Made by a program: the position numbers and the translations under genes | Shown here: positions 1-9,550 of the stretch, piece after piece | How positions within the stretch are numbered: the stretch's first letter is position 1 | Layout of the letters: the number at the start of each line of letters is the position of its first letter | Notes under the pieces: generated by a model | Database searches by the model: none | The model's input: only the letters and a program-made list of their open reading frames with translations | Told to the model about the DNA's origin: nothing | Assembly (NCBI RefSeq): GCF_020536995.1 | Contig: NC_068359.1 | Span: forward strand, 84,437,932 to 84,501,931 | Direction of reading: 5' to 3' | DNA length: 64,000 nt | Source: Dreissena polymorpha | Lineage: Eukaryota > Mollusca > Bivalvia > Myida > Dreissenidae

Positions 1-280
1 GACCTTTCACCACTCAAAATGTGCAGCTCCACGAGATACACATGCATGCCAAATATGAAGTTGCTGTGTTCAATACTAAAAAAGTTATGATAAAATTTTA
101 ACGAAGGTTAAAGTTTTAAGAAAGAAAAAATACAATGATATTTGACTTTTGACCTTGAAGGATGACCTTGACTTTTCACCACTCAAAATGAGCATCTCCA
201 TCAGGTACACATGCATGGTAAATATCAAGTTGGTATGTTCAAATTGCAAAAGTTATCAAACTTTAACAAAAATTAAAGTT
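1..280. repeat. Two degenerate tandem modules of a dispersed repeat
   Basis: Two copies of a roughly 150-bp module follow each other, each opening with a TTTCACCACTCAAAATG-like string and containing ACACATGCATG and AAAGTTAT. They lead straight into the tetranucleotide array at 281. Modules of this style are common in bivalve dispersed repeats (family knowledge, not a database match). No credible coding sequence is seen. Confidence 0.6.
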
Positions 281-1020
<740 letters not shown>

Positions 1021-1088
1021 GATCTAAAAAGCCTTGAAAAGAAAGCTGAATAAGTAAGAGACTTTAATTGCCACATTGTTTATAGTAC

Positions 1089-1173
1089 CTTATGAGTATC
1101 CATGGCCACTTCCCGCTTGAATTTATTTATCTGCCTTTTGAAGTAGCTTTCTAGATCGAAGCCCTTCTTCTTC
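1089..1173 (-). CDS. XPC: XPC coding exon 3
   Basis: The 85-bp exon lies between an acceptor (TTTTTAACAG) and a GTACTA donor. It encodes KKKGFDLESYFKRQ.. through MDTHK, the most conserved XPC block visible in the window, and ends at a codon boundary as expected before a VHLL-type continuation. The next exon lies outside the window. Confidence 0.85.
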
Positions 1174-3851
1174 CTGTTAAAAATTACAAATAGAGCATGC
1201 TACAGATAATGATGAATTGTTCTGACAAAAGGAAAACTTAAATTTATTGCAACAGTTTCAACTAGAAATGGCGCTGCAGAGGCTGATGCGTATCCCCAAG
1301 CCGCATGTTGTTAGTAAAATGAGCGAAAATCTCTGACCCGTCCCCATCCCAACCCCCATAACTTTTGACCCCGGGGTCAGATCAAAATTCCAAATAGTGC
1401 ACCGTCGCACATATGCTCATAGCTACCATGTGTGTAAGTTTCAAGGTTCTATTGCTAATGGTGTAGGAGGAGATAGTGGCCAGGACGGACAGACAGCGGG
1501 GATAATCACATAATCCCCACGCTTTTCGAAAAGCGTGGGGATAAAAATATATAAAATGGGTAACATTGCGATATGTGTAGCCAAAGATAAAAATAATTAA
1601 ACATTAGCACATTGAGCTCAGCTGAGAAAAAAATTCAACTCCCAGACTACCCACTTTTTCTTGTACAGGACTGGTGCCTCCAAGGTTATTTCTACTCCCA
1701 GAATACTCACTTTTTCTTGTACAGGACAGGTGCCTCCAAGGTTATTTCCACTCCCAGACTACTCACTTTTTCTTGAACATGACAGGTCATGGCTCAACAT
1801 TAACCTAAAAATCAACTTACTTAGAAAATCTACTTGCCCTCTTAACGTAAAGCCACTTTCCCAAACATGAAATATCACATTAACTGTGAACCTCATATTT
1901 TTTAATAAAGATCAAAATGATACACCACAAAACCTTTTTTATTTTTGCACATTAAACAAAATGATTACAGCAATTAATGTCTAATTAAAGTCTTAATAAA
2001 TGCTCTTTGTTCTTTTTGCACTTGCCCGGAAGGACAACTAGATTATAAAATAACTTGCCCTGACCCAACTTTTACTTGCCAGGGGCAATAGGACAACTGT
2101 TAATGTTGAGCCCTGCATGTGCCTCCAATGTTATTTCCACTCCCAGACTACTCACTTTTTCTTGTACAGGACAGGTGCCTCCAAGGTTATTTCCACTGAG
2201 CCAGATTGAGCTTGGGACTTCTTTGGGCTGCCAGAATGCATATCTACAAAGTCAATCAATACTTTGATTTAATCAATCAATTATTTTACAATCAATCAAC
2301 AGAAGCAACTATTCCAATTTAGTATTTTGTTTCTTTGTTTTTTATTATGTGAGTAAATATCAACATTTACATTTATACCTATTAGTACATACAATTTACA
2401 TTTTACAAACAAATATTCTACCTGTTATAATTATTTGTTTTAAATCTCAGCGGCATGAATTGTCCAAGCAATTGAAAATTAGTATGAAATACAACAGCTG
2501 CAAGAATACCAGCCATGCTGCATAAATACCTTAAGGTCACCGTAGCATAGAGGATGTGATGTCCCCCCAGGGCCAAAAAAACTTTTTCGCAAGGGGCCTC
2601 TTGTTCTTCCCCTTAACCAAAAGGGCCCTTTCCCCTAATGAAATTTCTTTAAAATCATGCATTTTTCTCTAAATTTCCAATCTACCTCAGTATTTTTCTT
2701 TCTCCAAAGCCATAAAATTGTGTCTTTTTTCCCCCGAAAAAAAGGCTGTGGCCCTGCCCCCTTGCAAGGTCATGGGTTGAATTCCCACTGTGGGAGTGTT
2801 ATCTAATCCTAAGTACTGGTTCTACCCAGGAAACAGATTCAAGAGTTTAATTAACCTATAGGCTTTCGATGCAATCAAGCTAAAACAAATAGGTTTAAAC
2901 AAAAACTAATACCAGCCATGCTGTGTACATACCCTGAACATCTTCCCACTCAGCCTCACTCTCGTCCTCGTCAAGTTCATCATCATCACTGGCCCCGCTG
3001 GAGTTTCTGGACGTGGATGGCTTGCTATCCCCCATGCCTTCCATATGCAGCAAGACTGCCATGGCGTCCATGTGGTCAACAGTCTTGGGTAAGGCACGAT
3101 TAAATTTGGGACTTATTTTCTGGTCTAAATTGCGTGGGTTATGCATATTGTCATCAACTTCATCAAAGTCATCATCGCTTTCGATATCTTCTTCAGCACT
3201 GTGATCAATACAATTTCCTTCAGGATCCACTTCACTATATCTGTTTTTATTAAAGATATTGTTTGCTTTATTCTTGCATGATTCTGATGCTTTGTTAATT
3301 AAAGATACTTCTTGTTCCTTTGAAAAATCAACTGTAGTTTCAGATGGGTCATTCTTTTCATTTGATGATTTTGCACTATCTAATTTTCTTTTACCACGAG
3401 ATTTGGGTACATTTTGAGGATTAGTGATACATTTGGGTTCTTTGGCCTTTCTTGATTTTTTGGGTTTAATTTCAGCTTCAGCTTCATTACCCATATTGCT
3501 GCGTTTGTGCTTACCCCTTCTCTTTACTTCTATGTCTTTCTTTTCTGTGTCTTTGCCTGCTTGTAATTCTGAATCATCCCATATTTTTTCATCTGCAGAC
3601 TCATTATCAGCTTTTTTCATTTCAGATGAAAATTTTCTTAACTTCTTTGAAATACTTGTTTCAGATTTTTGTACATTTTTCCGATCCTGTGTCATTTTTT
3701 CATTGAAGTACTCAGAACGATTTAATTGACCACCCTTCTGCTTTAAAACTTTAGTGTTCTGCCTTTTTTTCTTCAAGCTATCATCAGCTGCCTTCTTCAG
3801 ACAATCATCTGTCGATTCAGTATTTAGGGTTTTTCGCTTCCGTTTTGCCAT
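1089..3851 (-). CDS. XPC: XPC, 5' part (coding exons 1-3)
   Basis: Xeroderma pigmentosum complementation group C protein is the nuclear damage sensor of global-genome nucleotide excision repair and works with RAD23B and centrin-2. Three exons join without a phase conflict: 3851-2933 (306 codons plus one base, donor GTATGT), 2243-2156 and 1173-1089 (85 bp, phase 0 end). The first 300 residues are basic, low-complexity and disordered, as in animal XPC. The acidic SEAEWEDVQ matches the human ENDWEEVEE region, VEITLEAP matches VEIEIETP, and the stretch from LESYFKRQ to MDTHK matches LRRAMKRFNKG..EDTHK of human XPC (from memory). The ATG at 3851 has a favourable ACAAATGG context. The transglutaminase-like and BHD domains lie beyond the left edge. 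The identification rests on three collinear conserved blocks. Confidence 0.87.
1260..1542 (+). repeat. Dispersed repeat, ACTAGAAATGGCG family
   Basis: The element starts at ACTAGAAATGGCGCTGCAGA and ends in a near-perfect palindrome at 1512-1541 (ATCCCCACGCTTTT, then its complement). Related copies lie at 26148-26560 (plus) and 30329-31432 (minus), sharing both the start and the internal GGAGATAGTGGCC text. It is probably a non-autonomous DNA element. It lies in XPC intron 2. Confidence 0.75.
1640..2197 (-). repeat. 56-bp tandem duplication of the XPC exon 2 end and splice donor
   Basis: The 56-bp unit recurs at about 2140, 1751, 1695 and 1639 (plus-strand CTCCCAG starts). On the minus strand each unit holds GGAAATAACC..GCACC, an AAGAAAAA tract and a GTGAGT-like donor. 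The rightmost copy is the end of functional exon 2. The others lie downstream in intron 2, and one is split by the MITE at 1788-2115. Three copies keep GTGAGT and the last has GTGGGT. Reading past the first donor meets an in-frame TGA, so use of a downstream donor would truncate XPC. Confidence 0.85.
1788..2115. mobile_element. hAT-type MITE in the XPC intron 2 tandem array
   Basis: The ends are CATGGCTCAACATTAAC and, inverted, CAGGGCTCAACATTAAC, a 17-bp terminal inverted repeat with one mismatch. The flanks CAGGT (left) and CATGT (right) look like a 5-bp target duplication with one change. Removing the insert restores the 56-bp repeat unit (GACAGGT then GCCTCC). It is 328 bp with no transposase. 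Confidence 0.75.
2156..2243 (-). CDS. XPC: XPC coding exon 2
   Basis: This 88-bp exon encodes DMHSGSPKKSQAQSGS followed by VEITLEAPVLYKK. The acceptor is TTTGTAG at 2244 and the donor is GTGAGT at 2155. It takes one base from exon 1 and gives two bases to exon 3, so both joins stay in frame. The codon immediately after the donor reads TGA if splicing fails. The last part of this exon and its donor are repeated in tandem further into the intron. Confidence 0.85.
2534..2880 (+). repeat. tRNA-derived SINE, split by a MITE
   Basis: Without the insert at 2568-2756 the sequence reads as a tRNA-like head: A-box-like GTAGCATAGAGGATG and B-box-like GGGTTGAATTCCC. A body follows with TACTGGTTCTACCCAGGAAAC, a string typical of molluscan SINE bodies as I recall them. 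The 3' end is uncertain. It lies in XPC intron 1. Confidence 0.6.
2568..2756. mobile_element. hAT-type MITE inside the SINE
   Basis: The 189-bp insert has inverted ends CAGGGCCAAAAAAAC and CAGGGCCACAGCC. CCCCC occurs on both sides (2563-2567 and 2757-2761), compatible with a 5-bp target duplication, although C runs are weak evidence. Removing it restores a continuous tRNA-like SINE head. Confidence 0.6.
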
Positions 3852-4273
3852 TTGTTCTCTGCAAGTTAAGCACTAAAATTTTAAACTATAATTGATAAAT
3901 TCAACAGAATGGCACAATGATTTTAATAACTCATCATAGGATTCAAGTCATGAAAGAAAAACATACATTTTTATATAACATGTGTTGTTATAATCCATGT
4001 AACTTTATTTTAATCGAAGTGGTTACATAACAACGTATCCGAAATATAATTGTCCGAAATATATGCACCTTAGAAAACATTCATAAATGGTGTGTCGTGA
4101 TTTTAAAGTAATACCACTTCAAGCTTATTTTTTATTTTTAAATCTTCAGTCACTGCAAATACTTCATTAAACAATGCTTGTCTTTAAACGTGTCCTAAAT
4201 TATTCTATTAAATATAAACAATAAAGAAATGTAAATACCGCGATGTTGTTGTTGTTCGCTCGTGAAAATCTTT
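3852..4273 (-). promoter_or_regulatory. XPC 5' flank
   Basis: This AT-rich stretch lies between the XPC start codon and duplication unit A. It includes a small CG-containing patch (ATACCGCGATGTTG, 4236-4250) and no TATA box at a clear position. It must contain the XPC 5' UTR and core promoter if the ATG at 3851 lies in exon 1. Unit A begins less than 450 bp from that ATG, so its promoter-like block may serve both directions (inference). Confidence 0.4.
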
Positions 4274-4560
4274 ATGGAATGAGTGCTGTATTGGACGTCA
4301 TCATTGATGACGTTCAATCGAACGAATGATAAAGGGGGCTAAAATTCGTTAAGCTCCAGCGTATAGCAGCGATTTGGGAGTCTTGAAAACTGGTCGGTAA
4401 CTTTTGCTGAAATTTGACATGTATATGGACCAGAACTCGATCTACACGATGGCGTATTCGTCATATCTGGGAAAAGTCCAGTTTTTGATAAAATTACGAA
4501 AAAGTAGTGTTTTTTATTGCGCAATCGCTATAAAATGAGTTCTCGCCGGAAGCGTTAATA
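4274..4560 (+). promoter_or_regulatory. Promoter-like block of unit A
   Basis: It contains a perfect 19-bp palindrome at 4295-4313 (ACGTCATCA, T, TGATGACGT), whose arms match CREB/ATF half sites, then TATAAAA at 4529-4535 and an ETS-like GCCGGAAGCG at 4545-4554. The block is repeated at 14469 and 22261, and in altered form at 12977. The motifs are read directly; promoter activity is inferred. A minus-strand 61-codon frame at 4524-4339 is largely shared with unit B but has no recognisable domain. Confidence 0.45.
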
Positions 4561-5133
4561 GCGTTAATAGCAACCCAAACACAATTCAACCCAAGGAGAC
4601 AATTCACGCGATAGACACTTCAAATTTGATATTAATTAATACATATTGCGATTTTATTCCCAAATTAATAAATAAGTTCATATTGCGTTTAACATACGAA
4701 GCTGAACCCGTTTAGAAAATATTAACAAAACAAACAAAAACAAACAACAGTTAAATTTCATTGATGTAAATATGGTAACCTGATTACATATCCACTAGCG
4801 TACACATGAAACATAGTTCGCAAGTAAACAACAAACAATCAAATTTAAACGCAAATAAGTTAACAAAATATATATAATAAATCCGAGAAATCGATACTTA
4901 AAACTACCATTTTTGCACTAAAAACATTTTTGAGAGTCATTAAAACACATAATTTCGGAAGTATACAACCAATAATCAAAATGGCTGCCAATGAACGTTC
5001 GAAAAGAACGAGAGAAATTATTTACAAAATAACATCATCAAAATAATTAAAGTGTACGCTACTTCGCCGTTTTTTAGATAAGTATACGATCTATTGAAAA
5101 ACACTAGCATTTGACATAAACACACCCGTGGAT

Positions 5134-5195
5134 ATGGAAATAGACATCACGCGGCTCCCGCATTTTGCGCTGTGTACGGTTGTTCAGAAAACTTG
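5134..5195 (+). CDS. Candidate first coding exon in unit A
   Basis: A short frame MEIDITRLPHFALCTVVQKT runs from an ATG to a strong GTAAGT donor (62 bp, two bases left over). The ATG is 605 bp after the TATAAAA. Unit B carries the same exon at 15327-15388, and in unit C the annotated first exon starts 606 bp after its TATAAAA. No downstream exon was found in the unit. I do not recognise the peptide, and it could be chance. Confidence 0.3.
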
Positions 5196-6326
5196 GTAAG
5201 TGTCATTGTGTTATTGAATTTGTCCGATGAGTTGAATTTTATATACCATTACCATACGAGAAAGTTTTCAAACACATTTATTTCTTACGAAACTTACCTT
5301 GAAAAATAAACAACACAAATATTAGTGGCACGAACTGATAGTGGAACGAAACGACAATCAACCGTTAAAGTTCAAGGGCATAATTTGAATGGAAATACAT
5401 GTGTTGAATATTGGATAAATTAATTGTTTTGCCGTTAAAAGGGTAAGTTTTTTTGGTTTGCTTTGCTTATTATTTTTATCAAAACACAAGTTTTATAGTT
5501 TGATTTCTGTACAACAGTTCAGTTAACGTTAAATCTTGAATTTATAAATATCGAAATAGATGTCGGAGTTTGCACATTTCGGACGTTGCTATGCAAGTTA
5601 GTTCTCGATAGAATATACTGTTTTACCTTTTCGCATACAGTTGTGCAGCTGTTTTTCCATGTAATGATGCAATGTTTAACGTCTGGAATACCCCCCTCGA
5701 TGATTATAAATCATTAACTTCTCAAATTATAAGCATCGTCAACTTGACAAAGTTCTGTCAAGATTTAATATTTTTATTTAATGAATAATTAGTAGAATAT
5801 GTAAAGCTGAGTAACATTAATTCAGACTGATTTCTGATTAGGGCAGTGGTTCACCTGATTCTCATATAGGTTGACCACACCACAATTTATAGCAGTACAA
5901 AAACAAATAGCTTGTAATTATAATTGATAAATGTGAATGTTTAATTTATTTGTTTGCAACAATTTGGAACCTTTTGGTTTGAGCATTGTAAGCCTAGTGT
6001 ATATTTGCCCCTTTGTTCAGCACACATGAATTGATATGGAATACAGCTATATCTCTTGTGGCGTATTTTCATTTAAACTCTGGATTTTAATGACTACAAG
6101 TCAGTCGTGCAGTTAAATATGTTTTTAAGCATAGAAAGAATCCAATATTATTTTGGATTTTGTGTTTGCCATGCATAATTTAAATTTTCATAGGAATAAA
6201 ATAACTTACAGCGACAGGATTACGGCTTTGTTATGTTAAGCATTTGATACAAATGTAATTAAGAATTAGTGTGGTTGTAAATAAATTTTGAGAAATGGAA
6301 CGCAAAAAAATCACAGAAAATGGAAG

Positions 6327-8010
6327 TGCGTGCATGTTACTGTGTCTTGCAACTTTATTGTTTTAAGAATTGGATTAAAGTTTAAATTTAGGTAAGCGTG
6401 TTGCTTATACTAAATTTAGTTCTTTATGTCTCCTTTGCTCTAATATGGTATGAAATGCGTATCTCGTGTAACGTAATTTCATTAAAACTCTGGATTTTAA
6501 TTACGACAAGTCAGACATGTTATTTTATTTAACAGTAAAATATTTTTTAAAGCATCAAAAGATTGTAAAAATATTTCCGATTGTATTTTTGTCATGCATA
6601 ATTTAATCTTCCATAAGAATAAATAACTCGCTGCGTAAAGCTGTCGGTTTCCTTAAAGGGGCCTTTTCACAGATTTTGGCATTTTTTAACTTATTCATTA
6701 AATGCTTTATATTGATAATTGTAAACATTGGATCGTAAAAGCTCCAGTAAAAAATCAAGAATAAAATTAAAAAAAGGAAAAGGATATTGCCCGGAGCAGG
6801 TTTCGAACCAGTGACCCCTGGAGTCATGCCAGAGTCCTGAAGTAAAAACGCCTTAGCCTACTGAGCTATTCCGCCGAGTACACATACTCGACGTATTTTG
6901 TACCTTATATAAGCAATCTTCGTAGTTTCACAAAATTTAACGACAAAAACAGAACTCTCCAAATTATTCAATCGTTTCGCGTTGCAACGCTTTATAATTT
7001 TTAGGTTTTAAAATCGTCAAAAGATGCATATAATGGCTATATTAGACCATGGTAAATGTTCAGTATTACTGTTTCCTCACAAATATCATAACTAAAACGA
7101 AAATTTGCGAATCTGAAACAACTTTATTCAATTTTGTCAATTTACCAAAGCGTGAAAATTTCCCTTTAATCATGTTTTAGGTAAGAATGGTTAGCATTTG
7201 ATGCACAAATTTAAAAAAAAATAGTGTGGTTTTTAATAAATTTTGAGAAAGAGAAGGATGACCAAAATTGGAGGTTCAAATCTTTGTAACTTTATTGTTT
7301 TAAGCAAAGGATTAAAGTTAAAATTGATGTACATGTAAGCATGTTGTTAATGCTAAATTGAGTTTTTTTTATGACTCCTTCGCTTCTGTATTGCGACACC
7401 TTAAGGGTTTCGCGTGATGGAATGAGTGTGGAGTTCAAATGAATTTGAGATTTTTTTACAAAGTGCGTGCATGTTACCGTATCTTGCAACTTTATTGTTT
7501 TAAGAATTGGATTAAAGTTTAAATTTAGGTAAGCGTGTCGCTTATACTAAATTTAGTTCTTTATGTCTCCTTTGCTCTTATATGGTATGAAATGCGTATC
7601 TCGTGTAACGTAATTTCATTCAAACTCTGGATTTTAATGACGACAAGTCAGACGTGTTATTTTATTTAACAGTAAAATCTTTTTTAAAGCCTCAAAATAT
7701 TGTAAAAATATTTCCGATTGTATTTTTGTCATGCATAATTTAATCTTCCATAAGAATAAAATAACTCGCTGCGTCAAAATTTCGGTTTCCTTAATCATGT
7801 TTTAGGTAAGAATGGTTGGCATTTGATACACAAATTAAAAAAAAATAGTGTGGTTTTTAATAAATTTTGACAAAGAGAAGGATGACCAAAATTGGAGGTT
7901 CATATCTTTGTAACTTTATTGTTTTAAGCAAAGGATTAAAGTTAAAATTGATGTAAATGTAAGCGTGTCGTTAATACTAAATTTAGTTTTTTTATGACTC
8001 CTTCGCTTCT
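6327..8010 (+). repeat. Internal tandem modules of unit A
   Basis: The stretch starting GTGCGTGCATGTTAC at about 6327 recurs at about 7463, including TTAAATTTAGGTAAGCGTG and GGTATGAAATGCGTATCTCG, with the TTAA MITE only in the first copy. Between them (7390-7430) is a solo copy of the minisatellite-element end, GCGACACCTTAAGGG next to ATGGAATGAGTG. Shorter relatives of the module occur near 5995, 8913 and 9194. Unit B has only one copy. Confidence 0.7.
6657..7165. mobile_element. TTAA-flanked MITE with an internal tRNA-like region
   Basis: The 509-bp insert is flanked by TTAA at 6653-6656 and 7166-7169, the target duplication of piggyBac-type transposons. Its inverted ends are AGGGGCCTTTTCAC and AGGGAAATTTTCAC. 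Unit B shows the empty site, GGTTTCCTTAATCATG, at the matching position. On the minus strand the interior has a B-box-like GGTTCGAAACC (6809-6799) and an A-box-like TAGCTCAGTAGGC (6868-6856), as in a tRNA or SINE head. It has no transposase, and the open frame of 74 codons is incidental. Confidence 0.85.
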
Positions 8011-8026
8011 GTATATACAATGTATA

Positions 8027-8911
8027 CACTACGTGACCCGTGATTGTTGCCTAATTTGCGGAGTCAAGGCGGACAGTTTGCTTTTTGAGTGGAAAATCAC
8101 CGCGATTTCACGTGATTCGTCACTCTGCCTTCGCGCGAGAGCAAGATAATCTTCGCCCTGATTCCCCTCAGTTTTGCGGTGATTCGCCGTGATTGCAGTG
8201 GATATCGGTGACATCGATGATTCAGCAATTCATGCATATAAACCGAATTGTATCGATAACTGTATACATAACGCTTTTCTAATGTTCACAATTAGAAAAA
8301 TAATCCAACATAATTACAACTTCACTTACGAAAAAAATAATCTTAAACATTTATGTCGGTAAATATGCTTGAGAATTTCATTAACACAACCATGTGACTA
8401 CGCCATTTTTCAGAAGTGTAAAGAGTACAGTGCATTATGTGGGTCGAGCGTATTTAAAAAGCTTATATCATATTTCTCGTAAATTACCAAATTATTAGTT
8501 TTGTCTAAATCAAATACCATGTATAGAGAAACAAGGTATTTATAACAGACCAATGACAAAACACTATGCAACTTTCAATTTAGACAGTGCTACATGTATA
8601 TGGCAACAATATGGAATTTGAAAAGTGGTAGTGTATTCGGGCCTGGAATATAATTAAATAATGTTTACATGTTATGTTCAATAATTATTGCATGATCATT
8701 CTGCGCTGTTATATTAATTTGGAGCCGTTAAAGCTTCCGACATTACTTCATCAAATTCATGTCGAACGGGAGTATTTTAGCTAATACGCCCATTGTATAC
8801 AACAACAACAAAAGCTTTATTATTGCAATGTATAATGTAAATGTATACATATATGTTACATGTACATGCGGTGATGCGAGAATTGCAGCAAAAATCACGG
8901 GTCGCGTAGTG
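8027..8911. mobile_element. Tc1/mariner-type MITE, unit A copy
   Basis: Inverted ends CACTACGTGACCCGTGATT and CACTACGCGACCCGTGATT are flanked by TA on both sides (8025-8026 and 8912-8913), the signature of Tc1/mariner insertion. It is 885 bp with no transposase frame. It interrupts the recurring ATGACTCCTTCGCT..AGTATGAAATACG module. Confidence 0.8.
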
Positions 8912-9478
8912 TAGTATGAAATACATATCTCGTGTAACATAATTTCATGTAAACTCTGGACTTTAATGACGACAAGTTGGATGTACGGTTTCCTATATTG
9001 TGTTTAAGGTCAGAATGGTTAGCATTTAATACTTTTATTATTAAAAAATAGTGTGGTTTTAAATAATTTATGAGAAAGGGAAGGAAGAACAGAAAATGGA
9101 AGTTCATATCATTGTAACTTTATTGTTTAAAGCATTGGGTTAAAGTTAAAATTGAGGTAAGCGTGTTGTTAATAATAAATTAAGTTTTTTATGACTCCTT
9201 CGCTCTTGTAAAGTATGAAATACGTATCTCGTGTATCGTAAATTCTTTGAAACTCTGGATTTTGTGATCGCCTTTTGTCTGTCGTCTGTTGTTAGTCGTC
9301 AACATTTACCTTGTTAACACTTAAGAATGTAATGTATTGCAGATTCAGAGATGTCTGTTCTGTTATGAAGGTCATGTGAAAAATAAACTTATGGGCTGTT
9401 TGCATATTTTAATAACATATAAATATTGTTCAAATCTATTTGTTGATAGATTTAAAATAACTAACTTTCCTCTTACAT

Positions 9479-9550
9479 GCCCTTGTATTTCAAGATAGAA
9501 TACTTTCCTTCACGGAGGAAAGAGGTCTGAGTTTGAATCTCAGTGGGGGC
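9479..9550 (+). tRNA. tRNA-Glu-like sequence (probable pseudogene)
   Basis: Seventy-two bases fold like a tRNA. The acceptor GCCCTTG pairs with TGGGGGC using three wobble pairs, the T arm is CTGAG-TTTGAAT-CTCAG, and the anticodon arm is TTTCC/GGAAA around TTCACGGA, resembling the TTCAC loop of tRNA-Glu. The D arm and A box are degenerate and the anticodon loop is one base too long. Unit B keeps it at 18310-18381. It is most likely a tRNA-derived relic. Confidence 0.45.

Noticed and set aside
1512-1541. Terminator-like hairpin ATCCCCACGC / GCGTGGGGAT
   Set aside because: In a eukaryotic intron this is the conserved end of a dispersed repeat, seen again in degenerate form at 30329.
4339-4524. 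Minus-strand 61-codon frame shared with unit B (14534-14719)
   Set aside because: Sharing is explained by the recent duplication. Several differences alter residues, there is no recognised domain, and it overlaps the promoter-like block.
6603-6827. Minus-strand 74-codon frame
   Set aside because: It runs through the tRNA-like core and end of the TTAA MITE.
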